Source: Physcomitrium patens (lineage: Eukaryota > Streptophyta > Bryopsida > Funariales > Funariaceae). Taken from it: DNA of 64,000 bases. The stretch's first letter is position 1. Every line of letters begins with the position of its first letter. The notes beneath the pieces are model-generated. The model did no database searches. It was not told the origin of the DNA and saw only the letters and a program-made list of their open reading frames with translations. Below, piece after piece: positions 24,761 through 37,741 of the stretch. The translations under genes and the position numbers were made by a program. The stretch spans positions 13,003,106 to 13,067,105 of the forward strand of contig NC_037270.1 in NCBI RefSeq assembly GCF_000002425.4, read 5' to 3'.

Positions 24761-26114
24761 ACTTTTTCAGCAATTAAATTTATTATGTGTTTTTTTTTAA
24801 AATGATAATAAAATATTTTTTGATAAAATTATATATTTTAATAAATCTATAATATATTTTTATTATTTTGATGCAATATATTTAATATTTATTTTATTTT
24901 TATAAGTTCAATCAATACAAGAAAAATATTTGTATCCTAAATAAGTTTTTATATTAGATGGAATCTCGAGTAAAAACATAACAAATGTTAGTCACAAAAA
25001 ATTTAAAGCATTGATCATAATATTATTTTTGATGAATAATACAAATTTTAGCCTATTTTTGCTAAAGACTATTATTATTATCACTATTATTTCTTTGTAT
25101 TATTTACAACCTATATATTTGTATTTATAAATAATATCTTTTTATTTATGTCAAAATTAATGGACTTACAACCACTTTGCATAACTAAATTATTCTAACC
25201 TTAAAAAAAATTAAGTAGAATAATAGGATGTAGATAAAAAAATTATTATAAAATATGAATATTTTATAAATATTTTAAATTATAAATAGAAGATTGAAAG
25301 TTTTTTTTTTATTCAAACTTCCTTAGTTGATCAATAATATAATGATATAATTATATTGATGATCTAGTTGTGATGGAAGAGGGAGAAATGGGTGTTGGAT
25401 TTTTCCATGAAGGCTTGCAAACCATGTAGTAATCAAGTCAAGGAAGAAGGCTTAGCCAATCTCCACAAGCAAAGCAAGATAATGCAATACTCATTCTAGA
25501 AACTATTAAGTAGAGGATTAGGAGCACTTACAAAAAAAATTGCTGTAACAAATTAAGAGTCATTTTACTTCCATACTTCAATGATTGAACCATGTCTTTA
25601 TTGCAAAAAAACACAAATGAGATGTAAGTAGTTTACCAAAATTATAGCTTAGTACTATAAGTTATAAGGAATAGATTTGCTATATAGAATACCTATGTGT
25701 AACTTATTGCACTAATTATACAAACCTTTGAAGCCATCTTCAACCTTTTAAATGTGAAACTATTGTGTAAACTTGAATCACTAATAAAAGAATGATCAAA
25801 TATTTAATGCAATGTGATCCTTTATATTGATTACAACTATAAATGATCTCTAGGACCATTGACCTAAAGTATTTATTTCAACATAACAACTAAAAAAATA
25901 AGTTGATATAATAAGATATCATACTTTTATTTATAAAAACGTAATACTTTGATATATAAATATTGATGAGAAAAAGAGTTAAAGACAGAAGCATAGGATG
26001 ATGGATCATCAATAGCAATGAATGTCTTTAGCACAATTCACTTATGTCTTGGATGTATTCAAGGAAATTTTGGATTCTACGATAGAAAAAAAAAAAAAAA
26101 ACAAATAGTCTAAG
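24761..26114. other. AT-rich DNA, no gene recognised
   Basis: No domain recognised. Slightly richer sequence around 25,340-25,530 may be an old repeat. No boundaries can be given. Confidence 0.45.
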
Positions 26115-26290
26115 AAACCTTTCAAATCCAAGCCAAATTCTATATAAAGAAGATTGGACAAATAATTCAAAGATAGTAATTGTATATACAATCATATTGA
26201 AGAGCCTTTCAAATCCAAGCCAAATTACATATGAAGAAGATTGGACAAATAATTCTAAGATAAAAGCTGTATATGCAACCACATTGAATG
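26115..26290. repeat. 87-bp tandem repeat, two diverged copies
   Basis: The block starting 'cctttcaaatccaagccaaat' occurs at 26,118 and again at 26,205. Each is followed by 'gaagattggacaaataattc', giving a period of 87 bp. The copies differ at several positions. Function unknown. Confidence 0.85.
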
Positions 26291-26424
26291 AAATATGATT
26301 ATTCAAAGAAGAAGCCTATAAACTTAATTAAGTTATCAGATTTACATTTTTAGGAGATTAGAAATATAATTTTGTATCAATTTTTTTTTAAAAATTACAT
26401 TAAAAATCTAAAGAGAAGAGGTGG

Positions 26425-26780
26425 TGTAACAAGGTATAGATAAGATATTTGTATGATTCACACACAAGGATAGATAGTTAGAACCTTAGAAGTTTTTAGA
26501 ATTGAGATTAAGTTAGTAGACTAAGTAAGATCCACCATAGAACATTCTTGAAAGAGTTTAGGGCAGTTATCTAGATGGAGCCTACCATAGAACCTTCTAA
26601 AAAGTATTTAAGATAGCTATATAAGTGGGGTTCATCATCTAGGAACATTCTAGAAAGTCCAAGGTGATAGAACAAAATATAAATAGGAGTGGCCAAGGCC
26701 TTTTGGAGCATTTGGTCAGGTATGGCTACTAATCATTTTTCTTAGTAAAGTTTGATTTTGCATCTTTGTATTTAGTTTAG

Positions 26781-26836
<56 letters not shown>

Positions 26837-26988
26837 TCCATTTACTCAGTTTTGTCTTTTATATCCTATTCTAATTAGTTTTGTTCAATTTTATTCTGGT
26901 TTAATTTTGTCCTACTTTGTGATAAGGCTTTATATTATTGTAAATTAGAAGGATCTTAGATTTTTTGAAATAGACTAGTCCTATTTCA
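26425..26988 (+). mobile_element. 5' LTR of family 4 chromovirus, degenerate
   Basis: About 564 bp starting TGTAAC and ending near TTTCA. The same ordered blocks recur in the split LTR at 43,836-44,161 plus 49,706-49,927 ('gatccaccatagaacatt', 'ggtgatagaacaaa', 'ggagcatttggt', 'gggtcttagattttttga'-like). Here it is uninterrupted, except for a 50-bp (AT)n tract at 26,781-26,832. Confidence 0.75.
26781..26832. repeat. (AT)n microsatellite inside an LTR
   Basis: AT run of about 26 units, the longest in the window. It is absent from the other copy of this LTR, so it expanded after insertion. Confidence 0.95.
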
Positions 26989-26989
26989 T

Positions 26990-27002
26990 TAGTATTAGAA
27001 CA
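26990..27002 (+). promoter_or_regulatory. Degenerate initiator-Met tRNA primer site
   Basis: TAGTATTAGAACA lies two bases after the LTR end and differs from the classic plant site TGGTATCAGAGC by transitions only. This supports the LTR boundary and + orientation. Confidence 0.5.
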
Positions 27003-27179
27003 AATATTAGACTATTTTCTTGGTATTATGTTGAAAGTCATCATTTAGTCCATAGTCAATTATTGTGGTTACACTGGATATTGTATTGAGGCTACCGTGA
27101 ACTACTCTTAAAAATTCAATTGGAAAGTGAGAAAGCATTACAATAGTAGAGTCCACCAAAGAAATTATAGCATAGGAGA

Positions 27180-29946
27180 TATGGCAAAGTAATCCTAGAT
27201 GGAGGCTCAAATACAACACCTCTTAGCCTAGATAGCTACTTTGCAAAGACAAATAGAAGCTTTAAGGATGGGAGAGTTGATATTTGTTAGGCTGAAATTG
27301 AGTAAGCCTTATACATATTTCAAAAATTCAAGACAAGAAGATGTATGCTAATGGTTCTTCAAAATGCAATAATACCTCCAACTATCTAGAGCAAATACCA
27401 TTCAAGGAATTATATATGTAGCCAGTTATTTGAGAGATGCGGTAGTTGTTTGGTGGCAACATCAAGTTCAAATTTATAGAGCTCAAGGTGGATTTTGTGA
27501 TTAGAAGGAGTTTAAGACCAAGTTTAAAAATCAATTTTGGTTCATCAATGTGAAGAAGATAGCATGCAACTAATTAGCAAATCTTACACAATCTAAGTCA
27601 ATATAAGATTATATCTCTCGATTTAAGTCCCTATATTTCTAAATTGATAATATTTTGGAGGTAGAGATGATGGATCAATTCTTATGAGATTTGAAACCTA
27701 TGATCCAATAAGAAGTAGAATTAAAGGATCTACAAACATTTGAAGAGGCAATTTGGATTATAGAGAGGATCGATGCTATAGATTTCATAAATTATAGAAT
27801 ACAACCTATAGCACAAAGTCTTCTATTGCTATCTAATACTATGGCATAACAACCAACACCAATGGAGATTTATGCCATACAAAGATCATTGACACTACAA
27901 AGATGATAAATATTGGTACTAAAAGATTGTGTATCTATTATTAGGAGCAAGGCCATCAAATCAAAAGTTGTCTAAAACATCGAAATTCAAGCACCAATAA
28001 AATAAGGTGAATTCACAATCTCAAAATCTATCAAGTTGATAATGAAACAAAGCAAGAAAATGACGCTCTTCAATAAAGGTGCCAAAGGTCAGTATTAAAG
28101 ATAGCTATTGTATGTTACAGACAAATGACATGGCCTTAGAAAATTATAAAATTAGTCGATTGGTGCATCCAATGGGACTACTAAGAAGTCAACTATGTCA
28201 AGTAGATTGTGGCTTTACAAAAAATTACATCTCAATTGAAATTGCTGATTGATTTGAAATTAAAAATTAAAGAAATCAAAGAAAGAAGTATATATCTTGC
28301 AGATGATCAAGAGAATATATTGAATGAGACATGTAAAGAAGAAACCTTGAGATTAACTGTCACCTATGTCTTAAGAAAGAAGTTCAAACTGACAAAGCTA
28401 AGATATGATGTTATTCTTGGTATGCCATGGCTAGAGATCAAAAATAAGTAAGTTGATTAGGTAGCAAAGACAATCTCCTTTAAATATGGTAGATGCAAAG
28501 TGACTCTTTGCACTACTGCATCAAGTGAAGAAAAAAGATAATTTATAATTATAGACTTACTCATAGAGTCAACCTTTATGAAGAAGCAAATACAACATAA
28601 GCAACTAATATATATGGAGGTTCCAAATCTTACATCAATGGTATAAAAGACGACCAAAGGAATAGAATGAATAGATCAACTTATACAAAAATATGAGGAT
28701 GTCTTCTCAAGTGACCTATTTAATAGTGTGCCTCCTAATCAAGATGCCTCCTTTCAAATAGAACTATTATTTAGAGTCAAATCACCAAGTCAATCAATTT
28801 ATTACCTAGGATCAAAAGAAGTTGAAAAGATGTGGAAAACATTAGATAAATTCTTAGAAAAAAACCTCATTTAAGAAAGCACATCAATATAGAGAGCATT
28901 TGTACTCTTTGCAACTAAAAAAGATAATAAAATTTGCCTTTGCATTGACTATTGATGACTCAATAAGTAGACTATTAAAAAGCATATCTACTTCTATGTG
29001 TAGATAAACTTCTTGATCAACTTCAAAGTATGACCATCTTTAATAAATTGGATCTTTGGAATAGCTATTGACAAACATCTATTGTAAGAAAAGATGTAAA
29101 AAAGACAACATTTTGTACATGCTATAGAAATTTTGAATGGCCTATTTTATCTTTTGGCCTCACCAATGCTCTAACTTCTTTTATGGATCACATAAAAAGA
29201 TTTTTTTAGAATCTTTTGGTAAGAATGTAGTTGTTTTCATTGATGATATTCTTATATATAATAAAATCCCTAAGAAGTATGAATAATACCTATAAAAAGT
29301 GCTGTACTGACTAAAAGATAATTGCTTCTATTGCAAGTAATCAAAATGTGAACTTCAGAAGTCAGAAGTTACCTTTTTGGGGCATGTGGTGTCTTTCAAA
29401 GGCATGCATATGGAATAAGATAAGATGAAAGTAGTAGAAGTTTGGCCAATCCCCAAGGATGTTTTTGAAGTCCACTCATTTTTAGGCCTTACTAGATATT
29501 ATTACAATTTTTTTTGGCAATTTGCATATATTATTGCCTTATTGAAAAATCTATTGGAAAAAGATGCCCCATTTGAATGAAAATCAAAGCAACAAAATGC
29601 CTTTGATAGGTTGAAGGATGCACTTATTACTACTCTAGTAATAAATAAGGGTGATAATATACTATGCTAGACAACTTATTGTGGAGACTAAATTTGAAAA
29701 ACAAATTGGGAGATAAGGCAAAAGTCACTATCATTAGTAGTATCATTTCAAATCTAATCAAAGAGGAAAAATAGATGGAAGCTACACATTAAGATGTTTA
29801 TTTTAAGATGGTTAGCGATTGGTTGAAGGTGGGTAATATATAGTATGAAGATTATATTCTTAATAATAGCTTGCTCTATTCCAAAAAATAGATTTATATA
29901 CTCAACAATGTTATACTTTAGATGTGCATACTTTAAAAGAGACAAG
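27180..29946 (+). pseudogene. Decayed gag-protease-reverse transcriptase, family 4
   Basis: Broken frames on the + strand give, in order: gag (about 27,190-27,850); a zinc-knuckle remnant near 27,930-27,980 (pattern ..GHQIKSCLK, with a stop in place of one residue); and retropepsin (28,209-28,451, ending YDVILGMPWLEIKNK). Then come the reverse transcriptase N-part (EDVFSSDLFNSVPP near 28,690, FATKKDNKICLCIDY near 28,910), later palm and thumb pieces to about 29,650, and the integrase N-terminal region (NNSLLYSKK) near 29,860-29,940. Stops and frameshifts occur throughout. The reading ends abruptly at 29,947, where another element's LTR sequence begins. The missing integrase part appears to resume at 42,865. 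Confidence 0.8.
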
Positions 29947-31024
29947 AAAATAATTCAACCATTTGATCAAATTCAAACTTATAGCATATACTTTAAACAA
30001 CTAATTTCATTAGTCTTCAAATATTAAACCATAGATCTTCTACCAAACTTACGAAATTGATCAAAATATATTATCTTTTTTATTTTAAAAATTTCAAAGT
30101 CACCTAAAATAACTATGACTTTAAAAAGCTCTTGCAAAGTCATTATATACTCAATTTCTTCAAAATCAAGGATAGGGGTGAAGATCTTCATCCCTATTGG
30201 TCGAATGTCATACCCAATGGACTTCAAGGAGGCTGCCCGAGGCCTTATCAGGGATTAGGGTTTTTCTTTCATAATCATTCAAGCTTTGGAGGCTAGAATT
30301 AGCAAATTTGGATTTTTGGATACGGTTTGAGTTCAAATTTTATGTGATTTGGAGTTTTTATGAAGGAGTTATAGGCGCTCAAAGTTAACATATCAATTTT
30401 GTACCTTATGTCACTCTTTGGGACATAACATACTCTTACAAAGAGCAATGAAGGATCGGCAACTAAGGTTGGAGAGAGTAATTTTTTGACTACACTTTTC
30501 ATATATTATTTGATGAATTCTATATTTAGATGAAGGAGTTATAAGGTATTGAAGAGAGCATATGTAATTCAAAGATAATAAGTGAATTGTTTTGTTGATA
30601 GTAATGGTGGAAGCCATATCTTGAGTTTCTAGATGAATTATTGGTTCAAAATTTCCACAAGTATCTTTTATAAGGTTAAAAAGCTTTGAATCAAAGTTTT
30701 ATGGTTTTTAAATATTTAATTTGAGAGATATAAAGAAAATTGCATGCTAGTATATGTAATCAAGGATTTGAAGCTATTATTAGGATTTTGGTGATATCTC
30801 AAGTTCCATGACAAATATGCTATATGAAATTTGTTTTGGTGAAAGTATATTACTAATTCATGTAAAATTTTAGTTTTTTTGAATGATTAGATTATAAAAT
30901 ATGAACTATTGAAGTCCGGGAATTTTTTTCCATAAGGATATATAAGATTTTAAGTTATTTTATCATATATTTAGGTATTTTTTTTATTTATACTTAGGCT
31001 TATATTTTGATATAATTTTCCTAA

Positions 31025-31060
<36 letters not shown>

Positions 31061-31151
31061 TGGAATTTTAATATCTTAGTCTTGATTGAGCATTTAGTAG
31101 CAACAAGAAGCCTAGCGCTTTCTTGAGGCAAATTCTCTCTATTCCGACACT
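29947..31151. mobile_element. Composite of two old family 3-like LTR fragments
   Basis: 29,947-30,165 is nearly identical to 42,208-42,420, the middle of a minus-orientation LTR, and is likely the remnant 3' LTR of the minus-strand element. 30,166-31,151 is a different LTR subtype in + orientation. Its end (CTTGAGGCAAATTCTC to CCGACA at 31,151) is the reverse complement of the start of the LTR at 36,695, and its 'gacttcaaggaggctgcc' block recurs near 37,395 and 39,700. An (AT)n tract lies at 31,028-31,056. Confidence 0.6.
31028..31056. repeat. (AT)n microsatellite inside an LTR
   Basis: AT run of about 14 units. Confidence 0.9.
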
Positions 31152-32927
31152 GATTTTTGTCCATATATCAATTCTACTGGCATATATCATATAACCATAC
31201 CATGAGTTGTGTAATCTATCCATAATGCAAATGATAATAACTTACACCAATCACCTATCTTACCTTTGTATGCTTTATCTAATGCTTTAATAATTGGAAA
31301 GTGTCCATGTTTATTGTTACCATTTCCTTTCAGATTATATGAGGTTGTTATTGTAAGTCTAATGCCCATCCTCTCAAAGAAATCATGTGCTTCATTTGCA
31401 TCTAATTTCCCTCTATTTGCACTATTTTTCCAAAACAAACTTATCAACAAATAATTTCTTCTAATATAAACCGACATACTTCTTTTGTAGTCTTTGTTTG
31501 AAGCACTCTCTCTTCTACTTGATTTGTTAATTTGATCTCTTCTCAAGAAAGTATCAAATATTTCTTTTGTCCAATTTCTATTATTATTGCAACTAAATCA
31601 ACCATCTATTTATAATAAATTATTAATGGATATATTGGATGCAATCCATCTCGATGATGAATGTTTGAATATATTTGACAAGTTTCACAAGATCCTACAA
31701 AATTCACTATATCCTTATGTACGCCACTCCACCAATACTTTTCTTTCAATTTAGTAAATGTTGTTCAAATACCTCAATGCCCTACTTATAAACTTTCATG
31801 AAATTCCTTATTAATCTTTTGTTGAGCTTCAAAACTGCATATAACTCATTGTGGTGCTTCTCCTTTCTTCTTTGGATGCTTCCACAAAAATCCATTTCAA
31901 AAAAAATATCCATATGCTTTCTTTTGAATCCTCTTAAATTCTTTGTCCGTTTAACCTTTTTGCCATATTAATGTAGTTAAGTATTTTCTTATATATAATT
32001 ATTTACCATCATATAACTCTTTTGAGAATAATTCAAGTAGTATAGCCAAACACAAATCCATCCCTTCTTGTACACAAAATTGAATAAAAGTTAGTGCCAA
32101 TTTTTTCTTCATCATCAACCATATCATCTTTATGATCATATCATGCTTGTGATAATATATCTCTAACCACATTATCTTTTTCCAAAATATGCTTGAATTT
32201 TAGATTCATAGATTTTATATATACAATCTATCTTAATATTGCTATCACTCATATAGAACAACTAGTAATCATGCATAATAAGAATAAACAATCTATTTCT
32301 ATAACTAACAATGTATCAATCAAATATTATTTTTTATTTTTTATAGCTATTATTATATTCTAATATTCTCTTTTAATTTGTACATATGCCCTATATGTAG
32401 TATTTAAAATCCATGCTCCAAATCTTATTGTATATCTATTCCCTTATTCATCATCTTGTCCAACTGCCCAACTTATTCCAATTGGACTTGCATCAACTTT
32501 TAATATCACTGACCTTTTATATTCATAATTTACTTTTTTTAAAGTTAGAAATAAAGAAAGAAGTTCTTTCAATTTTTCTATATATATATATATATATATT
32601 TTTCTTTTTCGATGAAATTTTTGATTTTTTTGTAGCAACTCACATAATAGATCTGCTACATATGCAAAATGAGGTATCTATATATGATAGAAAATACATG
32701 CTCCTAAAAACCTCTAGACTTCTGTTGTATTTGAATATTTTTTCATCTTTTTATTAATATCAACTTTTTTTATACTTGGCTTGCATCTATATGATCTACA
32801 CATGTATCATACTACCAAAACTTCTTTTATTCTAAATATTGATTTTGTCCCCAATAAGATTAAATGAACTGCTTCTAATCTTATCAAAATCTTCTCACAA
32901 TCATGAATATGATCTACCGTCAAAGAC
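31152..32927 (-). pseudogene. Decayed integrase, RNase H and RT tail of old family 3-like element
   Basis: Minus strand, reading from high to low coordinates: the end of reverse transcriptase (32,640-32,927), the RNase H start (32,444-32,560, VILKVDASPIGISWAVGQDD), a poorly readable linker and zinc-binding integrase N-domain (31,560-32,400), and the integrase core (31,187-31,546, with EAHDFFERMGIRLTITTSYN and LLSFALWIDYTTH). Each piece matches the younger family 3 pol at 52,486-55,782 in order. The integrase position that should be the second catalytic Asp is Asn, and the expected Glu is Lys. The upstream RT part continues at 35,109, beyond an inserted LTR. Confidence 0.8.
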
Positions 32928-33304
32928 ATATACATTTACTTCAATAATAACTTATATGATTAAGTAGAAGTAGGTAAATATAGAATAATTTTATAAAGTC
33001 TTTTAGAGAAGCTTCTTAGAAGCTTCATAGATACAATTTCGACTTTAGATGTGTTTGTAGGTTAGAAACTTGGCCAAAAAACTAACCATGTATTGGTAGC
33101 TTGTAGAATAAGTTATCTCCGTGTAGTAACTTGTGAAAAAAGCCAATTACGTGCTACATACATAGATAACTTGCCTTGCAAGATAAGACATGTGGCTAGC
33201 AAAGTCAACACATGGTGGAGGTCCTATAAGACATCGCCACATAGCTCTTAGTTAGATAGTATATATGGAGGCAAGAGTGAAGCCTTCTTCACTCTTGTCA
33301 ACGT

Positions 33305-34945
33305 TGTTGTAATACGTAAAGTCTTGTTTGAGAATGCTGCGGGCACCTGGCTATGGAAGGTAGAATGGAAATTGCAACAAATTTTTTTTAATTCTAATAG
33401 AACACTAATAATGTTAAATAAGCTTTAATCAAATTCAGAGAAACCTCAGAGGAATTCCAGGAAGACAAAAAGAAATCTTAAAGAAATATTAGAATGATTA
33501 CAAATATATCTCAAATACATCTCCATTCAATCTTAATTTAATCCTACTTGAAATCTTATTAGATTTCATTCAAACTTTAGGCCAAAAACTAACTAAATCT
33601 TAAATCCTAAATAAATTCAAATAAAACCCTAAATCCTAAATCAAATCTTGATCAAATCCTAATCAAATCTTGATCAAATCCTAACCAAATATTAAACCCT
33701 AAATCAAATCTTAAATTCTAAACCAAATCCTAAACCCTAAATTAAAACCTAACCAAATACTAAATCTTAAATCCTAAAACAAACTCTAATGCTAAATCAA
33801 ATCCTAACTAAATCCTAATCCTAAAGCAAACCATAACCAAAACCTAATCTTAAATCAAATCTTAACCAAACTCTAATCCTAAATCAAATCCTAACTAAAC
33901 CTTAGTAATTTCTATAACAGAATTATACCTCAATAACTAATGAATGAACTGTTGAACTTAACTCGAATTTTGCATACTTTTTAAAAACTAAGTTGAAAAC
34001 AAGCACAATTTTTTTGAATAGGATCGGAATTACGAAATAGATGATAACCTCAAAAACATGCTCAGGTATTGGCCGACCTCCTTCTCCAATCTTGATGCCA
34101 ATCTCTTAAAGCCAATATCTCTCCTTTTGACCATTCGATTGATTTCAAAATTCTTATACATATAAAAAAACAAGTCTTATATCCTCTCACACAAATTTCA
34201 CTCCAATCCAACTAATAGATTGCAAGAAATCTTAAAAATCCTCACTAGACTTAAAATTCTATTTTCTGAGACTTTGGCTTATTTAAACCACAATAATCCT
34301 CAATTCAATCGTTAGATCAAGCTCAAATTTATAATACATATTAAACACAACTATAACCATTAACCTACAAAATTTCATTTATAGATCTATTACAAAACTC
34401 TTGAAATCACCCAAAACGTAAACCATATTTTATTTCACAAAATCCAAGTCATCCAAAACAAAACTTGACTTTGCAAAGCTCTTACAAAGTCAATATAGAT
34501 CCAAATCATCCCAAACTAATGCTCATTGAAACCTTATTAAGTTAATTCTCTAATCCCACTCTTCGATTGGCAAAAGAATCCCCGAGTTGCCGTAGGTACT
34601 CGGTTTTGTGCCTTAGGGTCTGATTTCGACCCAGGTTGATAACCGGCCCTCCTCGGATATCAATATCTAGTTTTTCTTAGTAATTTTTGCTAGAATTTAC
34701 TCTTGACTTCTTCCTAAAGATGTCTATATCATTTATTTTTCCAATCTACCTTATTTTGCTTTATTTTTGGCCCTACAAAGTAAGTAGAAGCTATTTTTTC
34801 TAAAAGGGCAACATTACTACTAAAAGTTTAACTACCTTCCTATCTTTTATCCATATTTTTCTACTTTTTTTTTTAACTTGGCTCTTCTATAATAAGATCC
34901 ATATTCTTATCTTTTACCATATGGTCATATTACAATACAATAACA
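33305..34945 (-). mobile_element. Old family 3-like solo LTR inside the family 2 LTR
   Basis: About 1,641 bp in minus orientation, bounded by TGTTGTAATACG and CAATAACA. It matches the LTR at 41,193-42,860 over its length, including the 'tctgatttcgacccaggttgataacc' region near 34,620. The block at 33,325-33,370 matches the end of the young family 3 LTR (51,100-51,160). No coding sequence is attached. Confidence 0.75.
33590..33905. repeat. Degenerate CCTAAATC-type repeat array in an LTR
   Basis: Dozens of overlapping variants of CCTAAATCAAAT, several containing the plant telomere heptamer CCCTAAA or a one-base variant. The same array occurs in the sister LTR at 41,540-41,810. Confidence 0.85.
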
Positions 34946-35108
34946 CCTTTCTAGTCTTAGTCTTGTTTCAAGACTTTCTAGACTTTTTGTTTTTGGCAAT
35001 AATCATTCTAATTAATATTACATCACCTTTTGAGTGACTTTCTAGTTCTCTTCAGTGATAGAAGAGTGTATTGTAGATTCTCTTTCTTTGAAATTCATGT
35101 CCTTGATA

Positions 35109-36694
35109 TCTATTACAAACTTCTTACACCCTTTTGAATCCAATGTCTCATCCTTTCTTTCTTTATCACATCATTTAATTAGCACATTATCTAAAAAATA
35201 TATTATTATATTTGGAATAAATTTTCTTAATACCTTATGCATTCCATTCATCATATGTGCTATAAAATTTGTAGCCCCTTGTAATAATATATACATTCTA
35301 ACCAATCCTAATGGTGTCTTTATAATTGTCAAATCCTTACTTTGCATTGCCAATTGAAATTGATCACAATCCGAATAAAGATCACTCATTGAATATATAG
35401 CCCTTCCAGCAAATGCTTCTGCAAATTTATCCACAATTAGACTTGGACCCATATTTCTAATAGTCATTTTATTCACATATTGTATCTCTTATATAAATCT
35501 CATTGTTTTATTTTTCTTTTGCACTATAAATCATCAATTAAAATAGGGTGCCATAGATAGTTTCAAAATTTTTATTTTAATTTTTTCATTGAATCAATCT
35601 ATTAACTTAGATACATATAATCTTTATATTAGATTTGGTCTCAAATTCCATGGTTCATGAGGAATAGTAAAAATAACCATAGATGCTACTATTCTTGAAT
35701 CAACACATCCAATTTCATGTGCCTCAAATGTGAAAGCCTTTCTATGTCATCCAAATATATCATTAAAATATTTTCTTTTATATTTTGTCAAAAATCCATC
35801 ACATCTAATATTTAATCCATTCAATGTAGCATCTGTAAATTCATGCCCTATCTTCCTAAGATCCCTTAAATTTGGTTGTGTAAATGTTCCACTCACCTTT
35901 TCTTCACAATCTAATGGTAGTGGCAAAACCACTTGTTTGACTTTTTTAACTACTGCTTTATACTTAATTTTAATATATACCTCTTGATAATTTAATTTTT
36001 TTATAAATCCATAAATTTCATTATAAAATTCTTTAAAATATACATTAATAACTCTATTCTCTCCTTGAAATCCACCTTGTAATAAATAATTTAATTCCTC
36101 CATAATATCTGTAAATCTCACTTCTTCAAATCCTCTTAAAATAAATTCATTTTCAATTAATTCTCCATTTTTCTTCAATTTTTGTTCATTATTTTTAACA
36201 TAATTTTTGTCCATCTTCTTCATCTTCTCAATAGTCTTAAAAGATAATATACATTCTTGTGTCAATCCAATAAGCTCAGTGGATAATATTTTTTTTTTCT
36301 ATACTTAGCAAGAATAACTTTCTTTTTAATCCATTGCAGTCCCGCCTTACAATAGTATATAGTAAAAATCCCTCTCATGCTCATCTTTTAATTCTCTAGT
36401 AATCTTTGGCAAAGGTTGCTCTCTCAAACTTCCACAATATTTCTCATGATTAGCATATACCATCAAAAATTACACCATTCCTATTCCATCTTGACTCCTA
36501 ATCCAAGCATATGCCAATCCATTGTCTATAATCTTTGTTTCAATGCAAATAGCTATAATATAAGCTTACCTTCAAATGATAGGATAAGTAGATATATCTT
36601 GCATGAAGAAGTTTTGTTCATCAATAACATCTCCTATTGTAACCTTCACATTTGGACATACGTCATATAATTCTCCTCGCAAATTATTTGCCAT
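35109..36694 (-). pseudogene. Decayed protease-RT region of old family 3-like element
   Basis: Minus strand, high to low: protease C-part (36,400-36,694, aligning with the region around ILGQPYITATRMETKV of the younger copies), a spacer, the pre-RT region (35,747-36,265, 172 codons open, with LRKIGHEFTDATLNGLNI) and the RT fingers/palm (35,171-35,476, with FAEAFAGRAIYSMSDLYS and FLDN where the active site FLDD is expected). Asp-to-Asn in FLDN would inactivate the polymerase. Sequence continues into 32,927 after the inserted LTR and into 37,742 upstream after another. Confidence 0.8.
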
Positions 36695-37741
36695 TGTCGG
36701 GATAGAAAGAGTTTGCCTCAAGAAAGCACTGGGCTCCTAGCTGCCACTAATTATTCAATCAAGTCTTGAGATAAGAAAGATCAAATTTGTATATATATAT
36801 ATAATATTTAAAGGTACTATTACATCAAAAATATAAGTCTTAAGTTTCCAAAAACATCCAAAATAGGATAAAACCTCTAAATCCTTAAATATCCTTATAG
36901 AGTATTATTCTCGAACTTCAAAAACTCATATCTTCCAATCGGATTATTAAAACACACTCAAATTTTACATAAAGTACTGATATACTTCTAAAAACTACTA
37001 CAACAAATTGTAACTACAAATTCATTATGGATCTTAAGATATCACTAAAATCCTAACAATAGCTTCAAACCTTAGTTTTTATACACCTGTGTGCAATTTT
37101 CTTCATATCTCACAAACTAAACACTCAAATGCTACAAAAAATTTATATATATAGCTTTTTAATACAATAATCTATCTTCTCCAAAAAAATTGAGTCACAA
37201 ATTCATCCAAAAGAATGATAGTAGGTATGAAATTGATACCTTAATTTTGAGTGTCAATAAATCCTTCATTAAAACTCCAAATCACATAGAATTTGTATCC
37301 AATCCATATCCAAAAACCTAAACTTGCTGATCTTAGCCTTCAAAGTTCAAATGACGTTGATAAAAAAAATCCTAATCTCTAATAAGGCCTTGGACAGCCT
37401 CCTTGAAGGCCATTGGGCATGGCCTTCCACCAATAGGAATGAAGATTCCTATTTCTTGCCTTCATCTAACCATGCTTTGCTTTCATTCTTGCCAATAAGC
37501 CTCCTACTAGTTAAGATTTTCTTCTTTAGGCTCTAATCTCCTCTCAAAGCTTCATACTAAAGATATAGGTCCTATAATTGTTTTAAATGCTATAATCAAA
37601 ATGGATAAAATTTAAAATAAAGTTTTTTATATCCACTCTCTTTAAATTAATCTATTAATTATTCTAACATACACTAAGACTTATGAACATATTATATGTC
37701 CTCACTAATTTTTACATATTATAAGAAATTGTAGTATGACA
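36695..37741 (-). mobile_element. LTR insertion (family 3-like subtype c), minus orientation
   Basis: About 1,047 bp bounded by TGTCGGGATAG and TAGTATGACA. Its start ('ttgcctcaagaaagcactggg') is the reverse complement of the end of the + orientation LTR at 31,151. It interrupts the protease region of the minus-strand element. No clear target duplication remains. Confidence 0.65.

Larger units (their letters stand above)
32928..35108 (+). mobile_element. Old family 2 solo LTR, itself split by another LTR
   Basis: 32,928-33,304 plus 34,946-35,108 together make about 540 bp of family 2 LTR in + orientation, starting CGTCAAAGAC and ending CCTTGATA. The flanks TCTAC (32,923-32,927) and TCTAT (35,109-35,113) are a 5-bp target duplication with one change. 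It sits in the reverse transcriptase of the minus-strand family 3-like element: RT sequence stops at one edge and resumes at the other. Confidence 0.8.

Noticed and set aside
26028..26306. 92-codon minus-strand frame rich in Phe and Leu
   Set aside because: Arises from the 87-bp tandem repeat and an A-rich run; no domain recognised.
33590..33905. Interstitial telomere
   Set aside because: The repeat is degenerate, with a unit longer than seven bases, and occurs at the same place in two LTR copies. It is an LTR-internal array rather than a chromosome-end relic.
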